A stretch of DNA of 47,883 nucleotides from Chara braunii (GCA_003427395.1 BFEA01000058.1:364039-411921), one strand, 5' to 3'; shown: positions 1-9,569, numbered from the stretch's first letter. Made by a program: numbers and translations. The notes: generated by a model not told the origin, from the letters alone.

Positions 1-59
<59 letters not shown>

Positions 60-115
60 ACACAGACACACACGCACACACAAACACACATACACACATA
101 GAATGAAGTTGTGCC
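1..115. repeat. (CA)n microsatellite
   Basis: Nearly pure CA dinucleotide from the window edge to about 52, then interrupted CA with single T, G and A substitutions to about 99. It continues to the left beyond the window. Confidence 0.97.
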
Positions 116-123
116 CTCAAGGC

Positions 124-508
124 GTGAAATCCAGCAATCGAAATATGAAAGGAAATGGCATTGTGCCTTATAGAATCACAAGGTACGTAGTACTTTGACA
201 ACGTGCATACGTATTGTGACTTTAAATACCTCGTTCCTTTGTGATTCTCACACTCTGAGATGCACTCTCTCTCTCTCTCCTCTCTTTATATATATATATA
301 TATGTATACATATATATTATATGTATATATTTATATACATATGTATATTATATATATAGGTCTCATAACGAATGTGTGTGGCTAGAAAGAGTGAAATCCT
401 TCCGGCCGAAATATAAAGGAAATTATTGTGTCTTGTATAATCTCAAGATATCTAGTATTTTGAGTCACAACAAACGTAATATGGACCTAAATACTCCATT
501 TCTTTGTG

Positions 509-513
<5 letters not shown>
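124..513. repeat. Diverged direct duplication, two ~125-bp copies
   Basis: The segment 124-252 (starting GTGAAATCC) recurs at 391-513 with many substitutions but collinear landmarks: GTGAAATCC, AAAGGAAAT, GTG.CTT.TA.AATCTCA-like, AATAC.CC, and TTTGTGATTCTC. Each copy runs directly into a CT-rich simple repeat (about 263-281 and 511-550). A mixed TA/TATG repeat lies between them. Confidence 0.7.
263..358. repeat. (CT)n and (TA)n microsatellites
   Basis: CT-rich tract at about 263-285 followed by TA and TATG-type dinucleotide DNA to 358. Confidence 0.9.

Positions 514-550
<37 letters not shown>
511..550. repeat. (CT)n microsatellite
   Basis: About 20 uninterrupted CT units. Short open frames that read through it are serine/leucine or arginine/glutamate low-complexity artefacts. 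Confidence 0.97.
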
Positions 551-553
<3 letters not shown>

Positions 554-1010
554 CCTTACACATCCGACCAGAGAGAGTAATGCGAAGTGTCTAGTGGTCA
601 TAGCTCGTTGAAAAACATTATCACAACAACATATTTCACCTACATAGGGGTAGGAGTAAAGAGCACTAGACAACCCGATAAATTTTAAATCTATCTGCAG
701 CAATATTGTTTTTTTAGCTTCTTCAATTTCAGTTGACAAACACTTCTTAAACAGATTGTTAATAGATGAGGTCGATTCCCAACAACTGATCAACATATTA
801 CAAACAGATTCCACACAAGTCACCAACGAAACCTTCTTGCACATATATATACAAATGTAGACTTCCATGACATCTTCTATGATCGCATCTCATCCCCTGT
901 AAAAACAGGTGAAAGTAGTAGAATATACACCTGACATACTTGAAACCATTCAAAAAAGTTATTAATTACGGGGCCACATTTTTTATGTTGCTGGGGGAGG
1001 CGTTGCAATT
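551..1010. other. Gene-free stretch before LINE-1
   Basis: No recognisable coding sequence, repeat or RNA gene. The longest minus frame here reads through the CT repeat. The last ~60 bases may be the degraded 5' end of LINE-1, but no clear LINE start, target duplication or promoter is visible. Confidence 0.5.
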
Positions 1011-2102
1011 TTGGTTCACTGTAATCTGGATGCTTCTATTGAGGACTATGACTTTGACCAATCAGGTAAGTGGGCGTGGATTAAATTGGAGACAGCGGGT
1101 GAAGACTGGGCAATCGTCACAATTTATGCGTCGACGGATAAGTCGAAAAGAGTGAATTTCTTTGAGATTTTGCCAGACTTCCTACCAGGAGTGGAGAATA
1201 TTGTTATTACGGGTGACTGGAATGTGGCACTGGACGATGCCAATCCGTTATTTAATGGGGGAAGGGCAGGCAGGGATCTGGATGCAGTCCTAGAAATAGT
1301 GTCAGAGTTGGACCTCTCAAACCCATATAGACTGACCAACCCTACTAATCCAGGATACACCTGACATTCTTCTCTGATTGAATCTGATCGTCGTGTAATC
1401 CCCCCCAGATTAGATTATTTTCTAGTTAGTCAGAATATATGGTCCAACACACTAGATGTGTCGACGATGCCTGAACCTATTTCTGACCATAATCAAGTGA
1501 CCCTACAGTTCCTGTGGGGTGAGGGACAGGAGAGGGGTAAAGGCATTTTCAGATTGAACGATGCAGTGATCAGTGATCCAGGTGTTAAGCAACGGGTGTT
1601 GGAGCAGTTGGAGTCATGGGAGAAGAAGAAACAATTATTTGGTACGCTGACAGATTGGTGGGACGCCCTCATTTATTTCATTTCCGACATGCTAAGTGTG
1701 TTCTTGCGTATACTAGCCCTCCAAGAAAACAAGGAAGAGGCCGCATTGGAAAAGGCGGTGGTAGAGGCCGAAGCGGTGATAGCCATATTTCCTCAGAAAT
1801 CGATAGAACTTCATTGGTGGGGCATGGAGAGAAACCAAAGATTGCAACAATGGGATGAGCTCCAAGTGGGCAAGTCAGAAAGATGGAAGGAGATCTTGAC
1901 AGTGAAAGGAATCCAGACCAGCGATCGAATGACAAAGTCTATATTTCAACGTTTGCTGTCGCGGTTCTATCAAATGGAAATGAAGATCCTTCAACATCCC
2001 TTCAACCAGCAAGCTGCGGTGACCAAGACATCAAGTGAGATGTGCACATACGCCGAACTCTACTTCAGCGACATTTTAACTTCAAGACGGAGTGCCACAT
2101 AA
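1011..2102 (+). pseudogene. LINE-1 endonuclease domain (broken)
   Basis: The endonuclease would nick target DNA for reverse transcription. Visible landmarks are a TIYAST-type strand, then GDWNVAL (the GDxN motif), then PPRLDYFLVS and ISDHNQV, the RLD and SDH motifs of the APE/exonuclease III fold. The stop at 1362-1364 follows GYT and precedes HSSLIESDRR. Related elements have Trp there, so a TGG to TGA change is likely. Sequence from 1458 is again open to a TAA at 2100 and covers the end of the endonuclease and the helical linker before the RT. The N-terminal part, including the usual Asn and Glu catalytic strands, is missing or unrecognisable upstream of 1011. Confidence 0.85.
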
Positions 2103-2144
2103 CTGGATTCGGGCCAGGTTCATCTGTCGGACCTGTGGGAACTG

Positions 2145-3566
2145 GTGGACGTTAGGCTGCCTCAGACAGGTCGGTTGGATCTTGAAAGACCAATTACAGA
2201 TGTAGAAGGTAATCAAGCAGTCAAGGCCATGGCAAGGGGAAAGGCCCCTGGGTCAAATGGCATAACAATAGAATTCTATGCAATGGTCTGGCCAGAAGTA
2301 AAAGAGACCCTGTTGGAAATGTATGACAACGTGCTTACAGGGGGCAGATTGTCGTCAAGCATGTGTCATGGTGTGATCACACTGTTGTATAAGAAAGGCG
2401 AAAGAGACGAAATCAGGAATTGGAGACCCATCTCTAGGCTGAATGTCTCCTACAAAATCTTGGCTAAGACACTAGCTAGAAGGTTAGCTAACTATCTGCC
2501 TAATTTGGTAAGTCCGGACCAAGCTGCCTTTGTGAAAGGTCGTTCGATTTTTAACAATATCGTTACGACGATAGAAGCATTGGAGATTGTGGAGAAAGAG
2601 GAACGACCCCTCTCAGTCTTACTGCTAGACTTAGAGAAGGCATATGATAGGGTCAAGTGAAGTTTTGTGTTGACCACACTGCGTCATATGGGATTTGGGG
2701 AGAATTTTTGCAGATGGGTAGTAGTATTATACACCCACTCCACGGAAGCACTTATGGTCAACGGCTTTCTGTCGGACTCCTTTCGACTGTCTAGATCCTT
2801 GCGTCAAGGATGCTCGTTGGCACCCCTGTTATTCGTGTTGCAACTTGAAGTGATCGCATCGAATATCAGGCACCGACCGAAAATAGTGGGACTGACTCTG
2901 AGAAAAGGAGTATGTAAAGTCAAAGCGTTAGCAGATGATCTTTTCGCAATCTGCAAAAATGATGTAGATGCTCTAGACGGTCTGAAACAACTATTGGACG
3001 TATATTCTCTATTCTCAGAGGTTGCGGTAAATTGGCGTAAGTCGGTATATTTTTTACCATACTCTATATCCATGGAGGATGATTGGGGTATGAAGCGAAT
3101 CAAGAAAGGGGAAGCTGAACGCTTTCTAGGAGTGATGGTAGCTTTGGACTCTTGTCAGGAAGCTCAAGAGGAAATCTTGCAAAACAGGATAGTTTCGAAG
3201 ATGAAGTCTTGGAACTTTGCTCCCCATCTCTCACTCTTTGGTCGCGCAATGGTGGTTAATACCTCGCTAATGTCCTTACTCAGTTTCGTTGGCACAGTTC
3301 GCTTACTGAGCCCCTCCCTTGTCGCGCAAACTAGAAGACTTTCAACAAAATTTATATGGAAACCTAAAGCAGAGGATAAGGAAGGGTTCATTCCAAAAGT
3401 GGCTTGGGAACTCATTTCCCAGCCACGAGTAGAAGGAGGTCTCGGTATTAGTGACCCGCTCAGACGCAATTATTTTCTATTAACTAGCTGGATCATTAAA
3501 GCAGTCAACTGTGAGGGAACAGAGCATTGGGTACAGATGGGCGAACATATCCTGGCCAGGGAATGA
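2145..3566 (+). pseudogene. LINE-1 reverse transcriptase (one internal stop)
   Basis: RNA-directed DNA polymerase of the LINE. Conserved blocks run in order: a GKAPGSNGI block, YKKGERDEIRNWRPIS, YKILAKTLARRL, DQAAFVKGRS, the first catalytic aspartate in LLLDLEKAYDRV, RQGCSLAPLLFVLQLE, and the ADD of ALADDLFAICKN. The catalytic aspartates are therefore still encoded. A single TGA at 2658-2660 directly follows YDRVK, where relatives have Trp. Reading resumes in the same frame at 2667 and is open to TGA 3564-3566. The domain is otherwise unusually well preserved and lacks frameshifts, which suggests decay by point substitution. Confidence 0.92.
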
Positions 3567-3593
3567 GAACTTGAGCGAGAGGAGGACGTATGG

Positions 3594-4957
3594 TTGTGCC
3601 TTCAACTGGAATCCTTCCTCAACAGGAAAATTCGGTCGAGATTTTGGGCTGATGTCATTAAGGCATGGAGAAAGGTCAAGCCAAACATGTGGTTCAACCC
3701 GGTGACAGCGGAGGAGGTATTGAGTCAGTCGCTCTTCGACAATCCCAGCATCATGGACTCTAGCGGTAACCAGTTTAAGGCGAATAAAGCTCTAGGCTCG
3801 TTTGGAGATGGATGGATAAAGAAGGGTATTCTTCGTATTCGAGACCTGTGGGATTCTTTCACGGGCCAATGGCACTCAGAGGAATCACTTCACAGGAAAC
3901 TGGGGGGCCACGACCATGTTAAGGACTACAGCCTGACGTGGTGGACCCGTCGGGAACCTGGTATATTACCAGGAACCCACAGTCACAGTTTGAATACTGG
4001 AAGTTGGAATCGTATGCAGAGGATGGCAACCGGGTATTCCAACAGTGGGAAAGACAACCCGGTACTCAGTGCCTGAAGCTAAATGAGGAAGCCCCCTTGA
4101 ACCCTTGGCAGTTGGCATTGAAACAAGTGAGAGTCCAAAAGCTCTGGGAAAAGGAAGATCAGCATATAGTAATATCACAATTGGATCAAGCCATCTCATA
4201 GCGTAATCTCGATCCAGCTGCATGGGGCTGGCGAGGTCTGGGCAAAGAGGGCTCTACCCTATTGATGGATCAAATGCAATCAACATCGGATATCCTACTT
4301 CCGACCAGACGCCCGGTGGTAGTGGCTGCAGAGAGATGGGAGAACTTAATAACGGGTACAGGAGGCAATGTGATATCAGCTATGAAACGTCTGTGGGGAC
4401 AGCTAAAGATTTTACCTCTGCAGAGGCATGCTGCCATATTGTGGCTACTGTCGTTAATAGTTACCCCCTCTGCAGCCCGGCTGGCAGGAAAAGGAATGGA
4501 AGTGCAGTTAGTCTGCAAACGCTGCACATGGCCTTTTGAATCTACTTCTCACTTGTGGTGGGATTGCCCAGCCTCGAGAAGGATCTGGGAGTGGTGGGCC
4601 ATGCACTGGATGGATTTCTCAGAATGGGACTGGGCATGGGATCGTGACTGGGTTTTATTGGGAATCTTGCCTGAGAATGTGCAATCGACAGAAGGATGTG
4701 GATACGTGGCCCAGGCATGCAGAGCAATCATTTGCTCAGTTATCTGGGACAACAGGAACAAAGCAGTGTTCCAAGGGAAAGGTACTGCAGATACCGAGAT
4801 CAAGGCGTGTGACGCGCAACCTCACGCCCTGTGCTGTCTTCCGTTCGGAGTGTTAGGCAGGAAGAAAGAGGCCCAGAAAAACAGCACGATGGGGTGTGCC
4901 AAGGATTTTTGGAAATTGAGTGTGGGGACACAGATGGAACTGAAATCCCCCGTGTAG
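3594..4957 (+). pseudogene. LINE-1 C-terminal region with zinc motif (broken)
   Basis: After the stop at 3564 the same frame continues with EDVWLCLQLESFLN and FWADVIKAW, typical of the region after the RT in plant L1-like ORF2. A frameshift between about 3900 and 3940 moves the frame to the register of 3938-4201 and 4262-4957. A stop at 4199-4201 separates QLDQAIS from RNLDPAAWGW. Near the end a C-x2-C-x8-H-x4-C motif (CKRC...H...C), followed by RRIWEWW, matches the RT-associated zinc-binding domain. The C-terminus is at 4957. A role in RNA or DNA binding is known only for the family. Confidence 0.85.
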
Positions 4958-5072
4958 GTCTACTGTAGCAAGTCGATTAATTTCGCGCGTAGCGGAATGC
5001 GCGCGCGGTCATGACGCGAAAACAGAAAGATCCAAATTCAATCCAAAAAGTATTGTCGGGCTTCCCACTGGG
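4958..5072. other. GC-palindromic junction between LINE-1 and LTR-like unit
   Basis: Contains GCGCGCGCGGTCATGACGCG-type alternating and palindromic sequence at about 4999-5018. No poly(A) tail of LINE-1 is visible. The last ~200 bp expected of the inverted LTR unit appear to be absent here, so one of the two elements probably truncated the other. Confidence 0.4.
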
Positions 5073-5522
5073 CTACGGTTGTCGTTCGCTGGTCAGTTCC
5101 GAGTTCGACGTGGATGGTCTCATCCGAGTGGCTCTTTCCTTATGCTCGTCCTCACTCCGTATTCGGTAGTGGAAGCCCTTCGCTTCGTAGCGATCGAAAC
5201 GTTGGCACTCCATGCACAGAGTGCGGGGCCAATGGGGCGCCACTGCCGTCCACGGAATGACGATCAGCTCGTTAAACGGCAACAATACCGAGTAGGGTGG
5301 AAAGTGCGTATCGATAATAACAAATCCGGCGTCTACGAACCCTGAACAACGATCGGTCGGAGGGAAGTAATAGTGCCCGCCGATTTGTGCGACGGCTTCT
5401 CGTACGTCCCACTCACATACACGTGTCATTTCCTTACTGTAAGGAAAAGGTCTCATTGGGATGGGAGATACGGGAGGCTGGCGCCCAATCGGAGGGTACT
5501 TATCAGTCCACATGTCAATCAA
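5073..5522 (-). CDS. LTR-ORF family protein, diverged copy (149 codons)
   Basis: Unrecognised protein, homologous to the ORF at 43802-44356. Shared landmarks in the same order and nearly the same spacing are CEWD (residues 36-39), DTHFPPY (71-77), VIPWTAVAPHWP (88-99), CMEC (103-106) and GF (116-117), then an acidic/basic segment. From FPPY to IPW is 15 residues and from IPW to CxEC is 14 in both copies. The N-terminus aligns poorly, and a TGA at 5523-5525 lies immediately upstream in the same frame. The chosen ATG may therefore be a by-product of an upstream nonsense change. The C-terminus ends about 35 residues earlier than the 44-kb copy. No signal peptide or membrane segment is evident. 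The CxEC pair could bind metal, but only two cysteines are convincingly conserved. Function unknown. Confidence 0.6.
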   Translation of the reverse strand: MIDMWTDKYPPIGRQPPVSPIPMRPFPYSKEMTRVCEWDVREAVAQIGGHYYFPPTDRCSGFVDAGFVIIDTHFPPYSVLLPFNELIVIPWTAVAPHWPRTLCMECQRFDRYEAKGFHYRIRSEDEHKERATRMRPSTSNSELTSERQP

Positions 5523-5589
5523 TCACAAAATATTCCGAGGCGTCATCAAAAGCGATTCGCGCGTTCCCCAATCAATCTTTTTGACACAA

Positions 5590-6092
5590 GAGAGAGAGAG
5601 AGAGCAAACACAGATCAACTTGATCATGTAGATGACTAAGGGACCGATCAGTTCAACACAACGTTGGTCCTTGGCGCCTTGTTTTTCGAGGCCGCATCGT
5701 GGCTCGGCTGCTGATGTCGTGCAGCATAAGGCAGATGGCATGTGCAGTACAGACAGAGCTACAAATCTAAACACTCTTGCATTCTCGAACAAAATCCCGA
5801 CGACAATCGTCCAATCAACAAAAGAGTTACACATTTCATACATGCACTCACTGTGGAAGGTGCGAAAATGAGACATGCACAGGAAAAGATGGATCGCATT
5901 ACTCAGTACACACGCATCCACCGTTCACAAGACAAGAAGACAGGGTCCTTGCGTAGGAGGATTACCTAGGAAACTAATGGAAGGGTTCCGAAAGAAGTTC
6001 TTTCACACAGAGTGTCGACTCATTCCCATTCAAGAGCGGGACAATTATTCAGACGCACCATCATTCAAGAGGAGAGAGAGAGAGAGAGAGTC
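5590..6092. repeat. Short (GA)n tracts
   Basis: GA microsatellites at about 5590-5604 and 6071-6092. The DNA between them has no recognisable gene. In the LTR-unit model it corresponds to the putative 5' untranslated intron. Confidence 0.8.
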
Positions 6093-6423
6093 GAGGGAAA
6101 GAGAGTCAAAATAGAAGATGACAAGGTCCGAAAAGAGAAAAGTTCGGCGTCGCCGCCTCACACTCATGCCAAGGATAACAATCCGCAACAAAAGCACATT
6201 CGGCGTTAATTCCACTATGGCCCCGAGCCAATCACTCGCTCAACTCCAATCATCGAACCTCATACCCGCACCGACGATCCCGGCCATCGCGTGCTAACTC
6301 CCACCATTGCGATCGTCACCCCGCTGTCGTAAACTCGACATCGTTCACCCACATCCCACAGTTCGTCGTGGCGATCCAGCGCGCAACCGGCCAGTCTATC
6401 GTCAGCCCGACAGGACTTTCCAA

Positions 6424-6429
6424 CTCACT
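6424..6429 (-). promoter_or_regulatory. Candidate 5' splice site (GTGAGT)
   Basis: Minus-strand GAA|GTGAGT begins exactly 92 nt downstream of the start of the CTATAAA box, the same distance as in the copy at 42958/43050. The exon side (GAA) is a weaker match to consensus than the CAG of the other copy. Confidence 0.5.
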
Positions 6430-6510
6430 TCAAACACTCTGCCTAGCCACTGCTTCCCGGAAGCTGGCTTGAGAGTCGAGAACGTAAAAGAGATTTGCGG
6501 ACGCGCTTGC

Positions 6511-6521
6511 GGGTTTTATAG
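6511..6521 (-). promoter_or_regulatory. TATA box of the inverted LTR-like unit
   Basis: Minus-strand CTATAAAACCC is followed by GCAAGCGCG. The TATA box at 42958 is CTATAAATCCT followed by the same GCAAGCGCG. Conservation of this core between two otherwise diverged copies supports a real promoter. Confidence 0.65.
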
Positions 6522-6534
6522 TTGCGACAGGGGA

Positions 6535-6958
6535 GATAGAAGGGGGAGAAGGCAACAGGAAAGCTGAGGTGTAAGAGGAGAAGCAGGAGGAGAAGAATTT
6601 GAGAAGAGTGCTCTACGAACGCCATGCTGATCCCTCGGAACTCAAGGTTCAACCAATCAGATTCGTCGCGCGATAGGAAGGTCCTATCGATCCACGCACC
6701 TGATTGGCGAGCGGGAGTTATCGGGGGATCAACCGGGCGTCGTGCGCCAGATGTAGAGGGTGAGAAGAGAAAAGGCGCGAGAAGTGGCGCAAGACGGGTC
6801 CAAGATTCAGATGATCAAGAAAGGGAAAAGGGCGCGCGAAAGCAAGGCGGGAGAGAGAGAGAGAGAGGGAGAAGGAAAAAGAGTTACGGGGAGAGAGAAA
6901 AAGGAGGGAGAAGGGAAGGGAGACGCGGGAGGGAGCGATGCGGGGGACAGAGAGGAGG
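6535..6958. repeat. Purine-rich (GA/GGA) low-complexity region
   Basis: Strongly GA-biased plus strand, especially 6755-6958. The open frames here encode Arg/Glu/Gly-rich low-complexity peptides and I do not treat them as genes. Confidence 0.75.
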
Positions 6959-7342
6959 AAGCTTTTGCATGCATGGTGCTGTCAACAAAAAAAAGAAAAA
7001 GGCACCGAAACAGTTACAGGTTGCTTCTATCCTAAGTCAAAATTGAAATCACCATATCCGCGCGCGAAAAAGCGACGCGGGAAAAGAAAATCCTACGCCT
7101 ATTCGTATTCACGCAAAATTCCGAGAGTTTTCCCCGACGCGCCCAAGAACATTCACACACCCAAAAAGACACGTCGAAGTTCCGCTTATCCCGGAATTCC
7201 CAACTCAGTGCGGGTCCCTTTGTGGAATGTCAGTTTTCTTGGTCTTAGAATTGATAGGATAGTTAGAATTATGAAGAGCAGAGTGCTCGACAGATGATGC
7301 AGTACAGCTAGCGTAGACTAAGCTGAATACTGAATTGGTTAA

Positions 7343-7798
7343 GGGCCTCGCCGCACGGTGCAAGAAACGGAAAAAAAAACGACTTCGTTTTGTGAAGTCG
7401 TCGCCGCATAGCACCCACACGAACTGTGTCAGAAAAAACTCGTGAATGCTGTCAGCCTCCGAGTTCGTGAGGCCTCACGAGTGTGCCGACTCCTCCCTGC
7501 CTGCAGCCCTCGCGAACTCGTAGGTCCTCCGCTGGTAGGCTGGAGGAGCTGCGAAATTCCACAAGTGTGCTGCATCGCTCCAAAAGAAGTCCATCGAAGA
7601 ACTTGGACCGTAGCGTCCACAAATTTGGACTGTAGCGAAACGAATCCCCCACTACTGTCGCCAGGGCGTTGTCGCTAGAGTTTTCGTGTGTGCTGTGGGG
7701 CGGTGAGGCAAAAAACGAAGCGAAACGGTGAATCAGGGCTTCGTGAGGCCTCGCGACGCTGGTGATCGTTTCGTTTCGTTAGTCGTGCGGCGAGGCCC
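7343..7798. mobile_element. 456-bp TIR element, PIF/Harbinger-like (TAA target duplication)
   Basis: The termini are perfect 15-bp inverted repeats, GGGCCTCGCCGCACG at 7343-7357 and its complement at 7784-7798. TAA flanks both sides (7340-7342 and 7799-7801). GGGCC ends with a 3-bp TWA duplication are known from PIF/Harbinger and Tourist-type elements. There is no transposase, so it is non-autonomous. The interior contains repeated TTCGTGAGGCCTC-like and CGTTTCGTTT-like motifs. Several short overlapping open frames inside have no recognisable protein. Confidence 0.8.
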
Positions 7799-8210
7799 TA
7801 AACCAAAGCTAGGCTACGAGCCTGGTGCTCTGTCACACCGGGTTGTTTGTTGAGGATTCCCGGCCTCGAAGTTCTTTCAGTGCTTGGATAACGGATCCTC
7901 TACCTTTTCCCGAAAAAAAAAAATAAAAAAAAATCCCTGAGCTTACAGGGTCCCGTGCGGACAGTGGGCTAGGTCCCATTTGCACGAATTATGAGATACT
8001 GACCGTAGATAGCAAAGATCGACGGCCGAAATCTCCTAATTTGCCCAAGTGCGACCTTCCCACGTGAAACAGGTTATGAGCAGTTGTTGTTTCCTCTCCA
8101 CTTGACACTTTGGGCCTCCCTGCACTACTCTCGACATCCACAAAAGACAAAAATCATAGGGGTGTATCTTTCCATAATCTAGCAGAAGATTCACTCTCGT
8201 TTTGCACTTT

Positions 8211-8233
8211 TCGAGAGTAGGGCAGCGAGGCCC
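8211..8233. mobile_element. Orphan right end of a GGGCCTCG-type TIR element
   Basis: The sequence CGAGAGTAGGGCAGCGAGGCCC is the complement of a GGGCCTCGCTGCCCTACTCTCG terminus. It resembles the ends at 7343, 11098 and 17807. No matching left end was found nearby. The rest of 7802-8527 contains no recognisable gene. Confidence 0.45.
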
Positions 8234-8529
8234 TTTGGCGAGTAGTAGAGCGACTCCCGCTTTTTTGACGCCGCGAAACACGCCAGCTCACGATGTGCGG
8301 AACAAGTCGCAGAAGGACAACGAACAACAGAACTTGCCCATAGAGACAAGAAAGGACAAGAAAGCACGATCGCGCACCTTCAGAGAGAAGGTGCCAAGGC
8401 ATAACAAAACGAGATTGGACTCTTTAGATGCGGACAACAAGAAATTGAATCCAAAATGAGAAAGACCGAAGAGGGACAGGGGCTAGAGTGCTGTCAGCGG
8501 TCTTCACAGGAAGTTGAGACACCCGCGGC

Positions 8530-8689
8530 GGGGTCCCACCAGCAAAGAGGATTGGATTCGACGCCTGAATCTGGACGTGTTTGCGGAGACAGAAAACTGC
8601 GATTGATCTGCGTTTCGGCATCTGTGTCCAAACACGTCCATATTCGGGCGCTTGATCCAATCCTCTTAGCTAGTGGAACCTCGGCCCCC
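8530..8689. repeat. ~160-bp imperfect hairpin
   Basis: The left arm (about 8530-8586, containing AAAGAGGATTGGATTCG and GGACGTGTTTG) is complementary to the right arm (about 8627-8689, containing CAAACACGTCC and GATCCAATCCTCTTAG). Arms are about 57-60 bp with scattered mismatches and a ~40-bp loop. It may be the core of a foldback element, or a small-RNA precursor if transcribed. Confidence 0.7.
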
Positions 8690-8800
8690 GTTTCCTTTTC
8701 ACAGGCTGGCGTATTCGCCTCTTTTTGTCTTTTCGCTTTTTGCGTCTGTTTGCTGCTTTTCTCTTCTCTTTTTGCGTCGTGGGTCCAGACACCGCTGTGG

Positions 8801-9203
8801 TATCCAGCGGCCTAGCTCAGTTGGTAAGGCACGCAAGTGGCATTCAGGAGGTCGTGCGTTCAATCCCCACTGTGCTCATGTGCCTTCCTGGGCAAGCTTG
8901 GCGCCCGCCACCTAGAGATATGCCGTTGGTCCCCCCGAGTGGCATTGAGCAGAGACTGCTGATGTTCATAGGGAGGTGGGGACCACCACCTGAGGGGAGG
9001 CACAGTGACCGGCCCATCGAAGAAGCTCGGTCCTGATGCTACAGGCTGACCCCTGGCCGGTATCGCCCAGCAGGTATCACACCTGCTGGTGGGTGCAGCT
9101 CCCGCATGTTGCCTCGTTGGAGGCTTGAGCACGGATGTGTCTGCTACGAGGCTTGAGTCCAGATTTGACAGGTAATTGAATTGGTTGTGTAAAAAAAAAA
9201 AAA
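8801..9203 (+). mobile_element. tRNA-derived SINE with A-tail and 8-bp target duplication
   Basis: The head has an A box (TAGCTCAGTTGG, about 8813-8824) and a B box (CGTTCAATCCC, about 8857-8867) spaced as in a tRNA. A ~300-bp body follows, containing a perfect 9-bp hairpin (CCAGCAGGT/ACCTGCTGG, about 9067-9089). The element ends in TTGTGT and 13 A (9191-9203). CGCTGTGG directly precedes it (8793-8800) and directly follows the A-tract (9204-9211). This is a clean target-site duplication from LINE-dependent insertion. Transcription would be by RNA polymerase III from the internal boxes. A short plus-strand open frame across the body is incidental. Confidence 0.88.
8806..8878 (+). other. tRNA-like head of the SINE
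   Basis: Begins GCGGCCTAGCTCAG and ends near CCCCACTGTGCTC. The A and B boxes are good, but the acceptor stem does not pair convincingly and the sequence runs straight into the SINE body. I do not call it a functional tRNA gene. Confidence 0.75.
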
Positions 9204-9283
9204 CGCTGTGGGCAGGCGGCTCGCAAAAAAAGGGTCGGAGGTAAAAAAAACAAAAAAAAAAGATCATGCGGCCATCGTTGCGC

Positions 9284-9303
9284 AATTAGGGCCTAGTTGT
9301 AGT
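9284..9303. mobile_element. Truncated end of the TTAGGGCCTAG foldback element
   Basis: TTAGGGCCTAGTTG here repeats the left end of the complete element that starts at 9330. Only this end is recognisable. Confidence 0.5.
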
Positions 9304-9329
9304 GAATTTGAAAGATGCTAAATAAAAAA

Positions 9330-9452
9330 TTAGGGCCTAGTTGCACTACTCCCCATCCGCCAATCATTTTGAACGCATCTTATGTCGATATCTGTCCAGA
9401 TGCATTCAAAATCATGGTGGATAGCGAGTGGTACAACTACCCTAGGCCCTTA
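9330..9452. mobile_element. 123-bp foldback element with TTA duplication
   Basis: TTA flanks (9330-9332 and 9450-9452) surround GGGCCTAG and CTAGGCCC ends. The arms remain complementary through TCATTTTGAA.GCATCT and AGATGCATTCAAAATCAT, so the whole unit folds into one hairpin. GGGCC ends and a TTA duplication fit a Tourist/Harbinger-type non-autonomous element. Confidence 0.82.
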
Positions 9453-9518
9453 GTGCTGAGTTCCTTCATTGCTTGTTTGCATGATGCCTGGCCTTCATTC
9501 CTCTCCTTTGCTCCCTCC

Positions 9519-9569
9519 TTTCTTCTTCTTCTCCTCCTCCTCCTCCTCCTACCTCCTCCTACCTCCTAC
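9519..9569. repeat. (CTT/CTC)n trinucleotide repeat
   Basis: TTCTTCTTCTTCTCC followed by repeated CTC and ACCTCC units. Confidence 0.9.

Larger units (their letters stand above)
1011..4957 (+). mobile_element. LINE-1: non-LTR retrotransposon copy, broken
   Basis: A roughly 4-kb plus-strand copy with, in order, an APE-type endonuclease, a reverse transcriptase and a C-terminal CCHC zinc motif. This is the order of plant L1-type ORF2. From 1011 to about 3900 the coding frame stays in one register (start position divisible by three) and is interrupted only by stops at 1362, 2100, 2658 and 3564. A frameshift near 3900-3940 moves it to another register for the tail, with a further stop at 4199. 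No ORF1, poly(A) tail or clean target-site duplication was found, so both ends are approximate. It differs clearly from LINE-2 and LINE-3 in this window. Confidence 0.9.
4990..7122 (-). mobile_element. Diverged LTR-like unit, inverted (copy 3 of LTR-ORF family)
   Basis: On the minus strand this region aligns in order with the long LTR at 42302-44581. Shared are a GGAATTTTGCGTGA block (plus 7109-7122; the counterpart is at 42476-42490), an AATTTTGAC/AATTTTCAAC block (7036-7051), a TATA box followed by GCAAGCGCG (about 6503-6521), a GTGAGT at 6424-6429, and the ORF at 5073-5522. Between these blocks the nucleotide sequence is largely unalignable by eye. No gag or pol lies beside it, so it may be a solo or truncated LTR. 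Both ends are uncertain. Confidence 0.6.

Noticed and set aside
452-868. 138-codon minus-strand frame near the left end
   Set aside because: It reads through the CT repeat and shows no recognisable domain.
5523-5921. 132-codon minus-strand frame directly upstream of the 5.1-kb LTR ORF
   Set aside because: It is in the same register but crosses the CT tract, and its peptide does not align with the N-terminus of the intact ORF. At most its last ~20 codons may be a displaced N-terminus.
8806-8878. Functional tRNA gene
   Set aside because: The boxes are good, but the acceptor stem is poor and the sequence is continuous with a SINE body, A-tail and target duplication.
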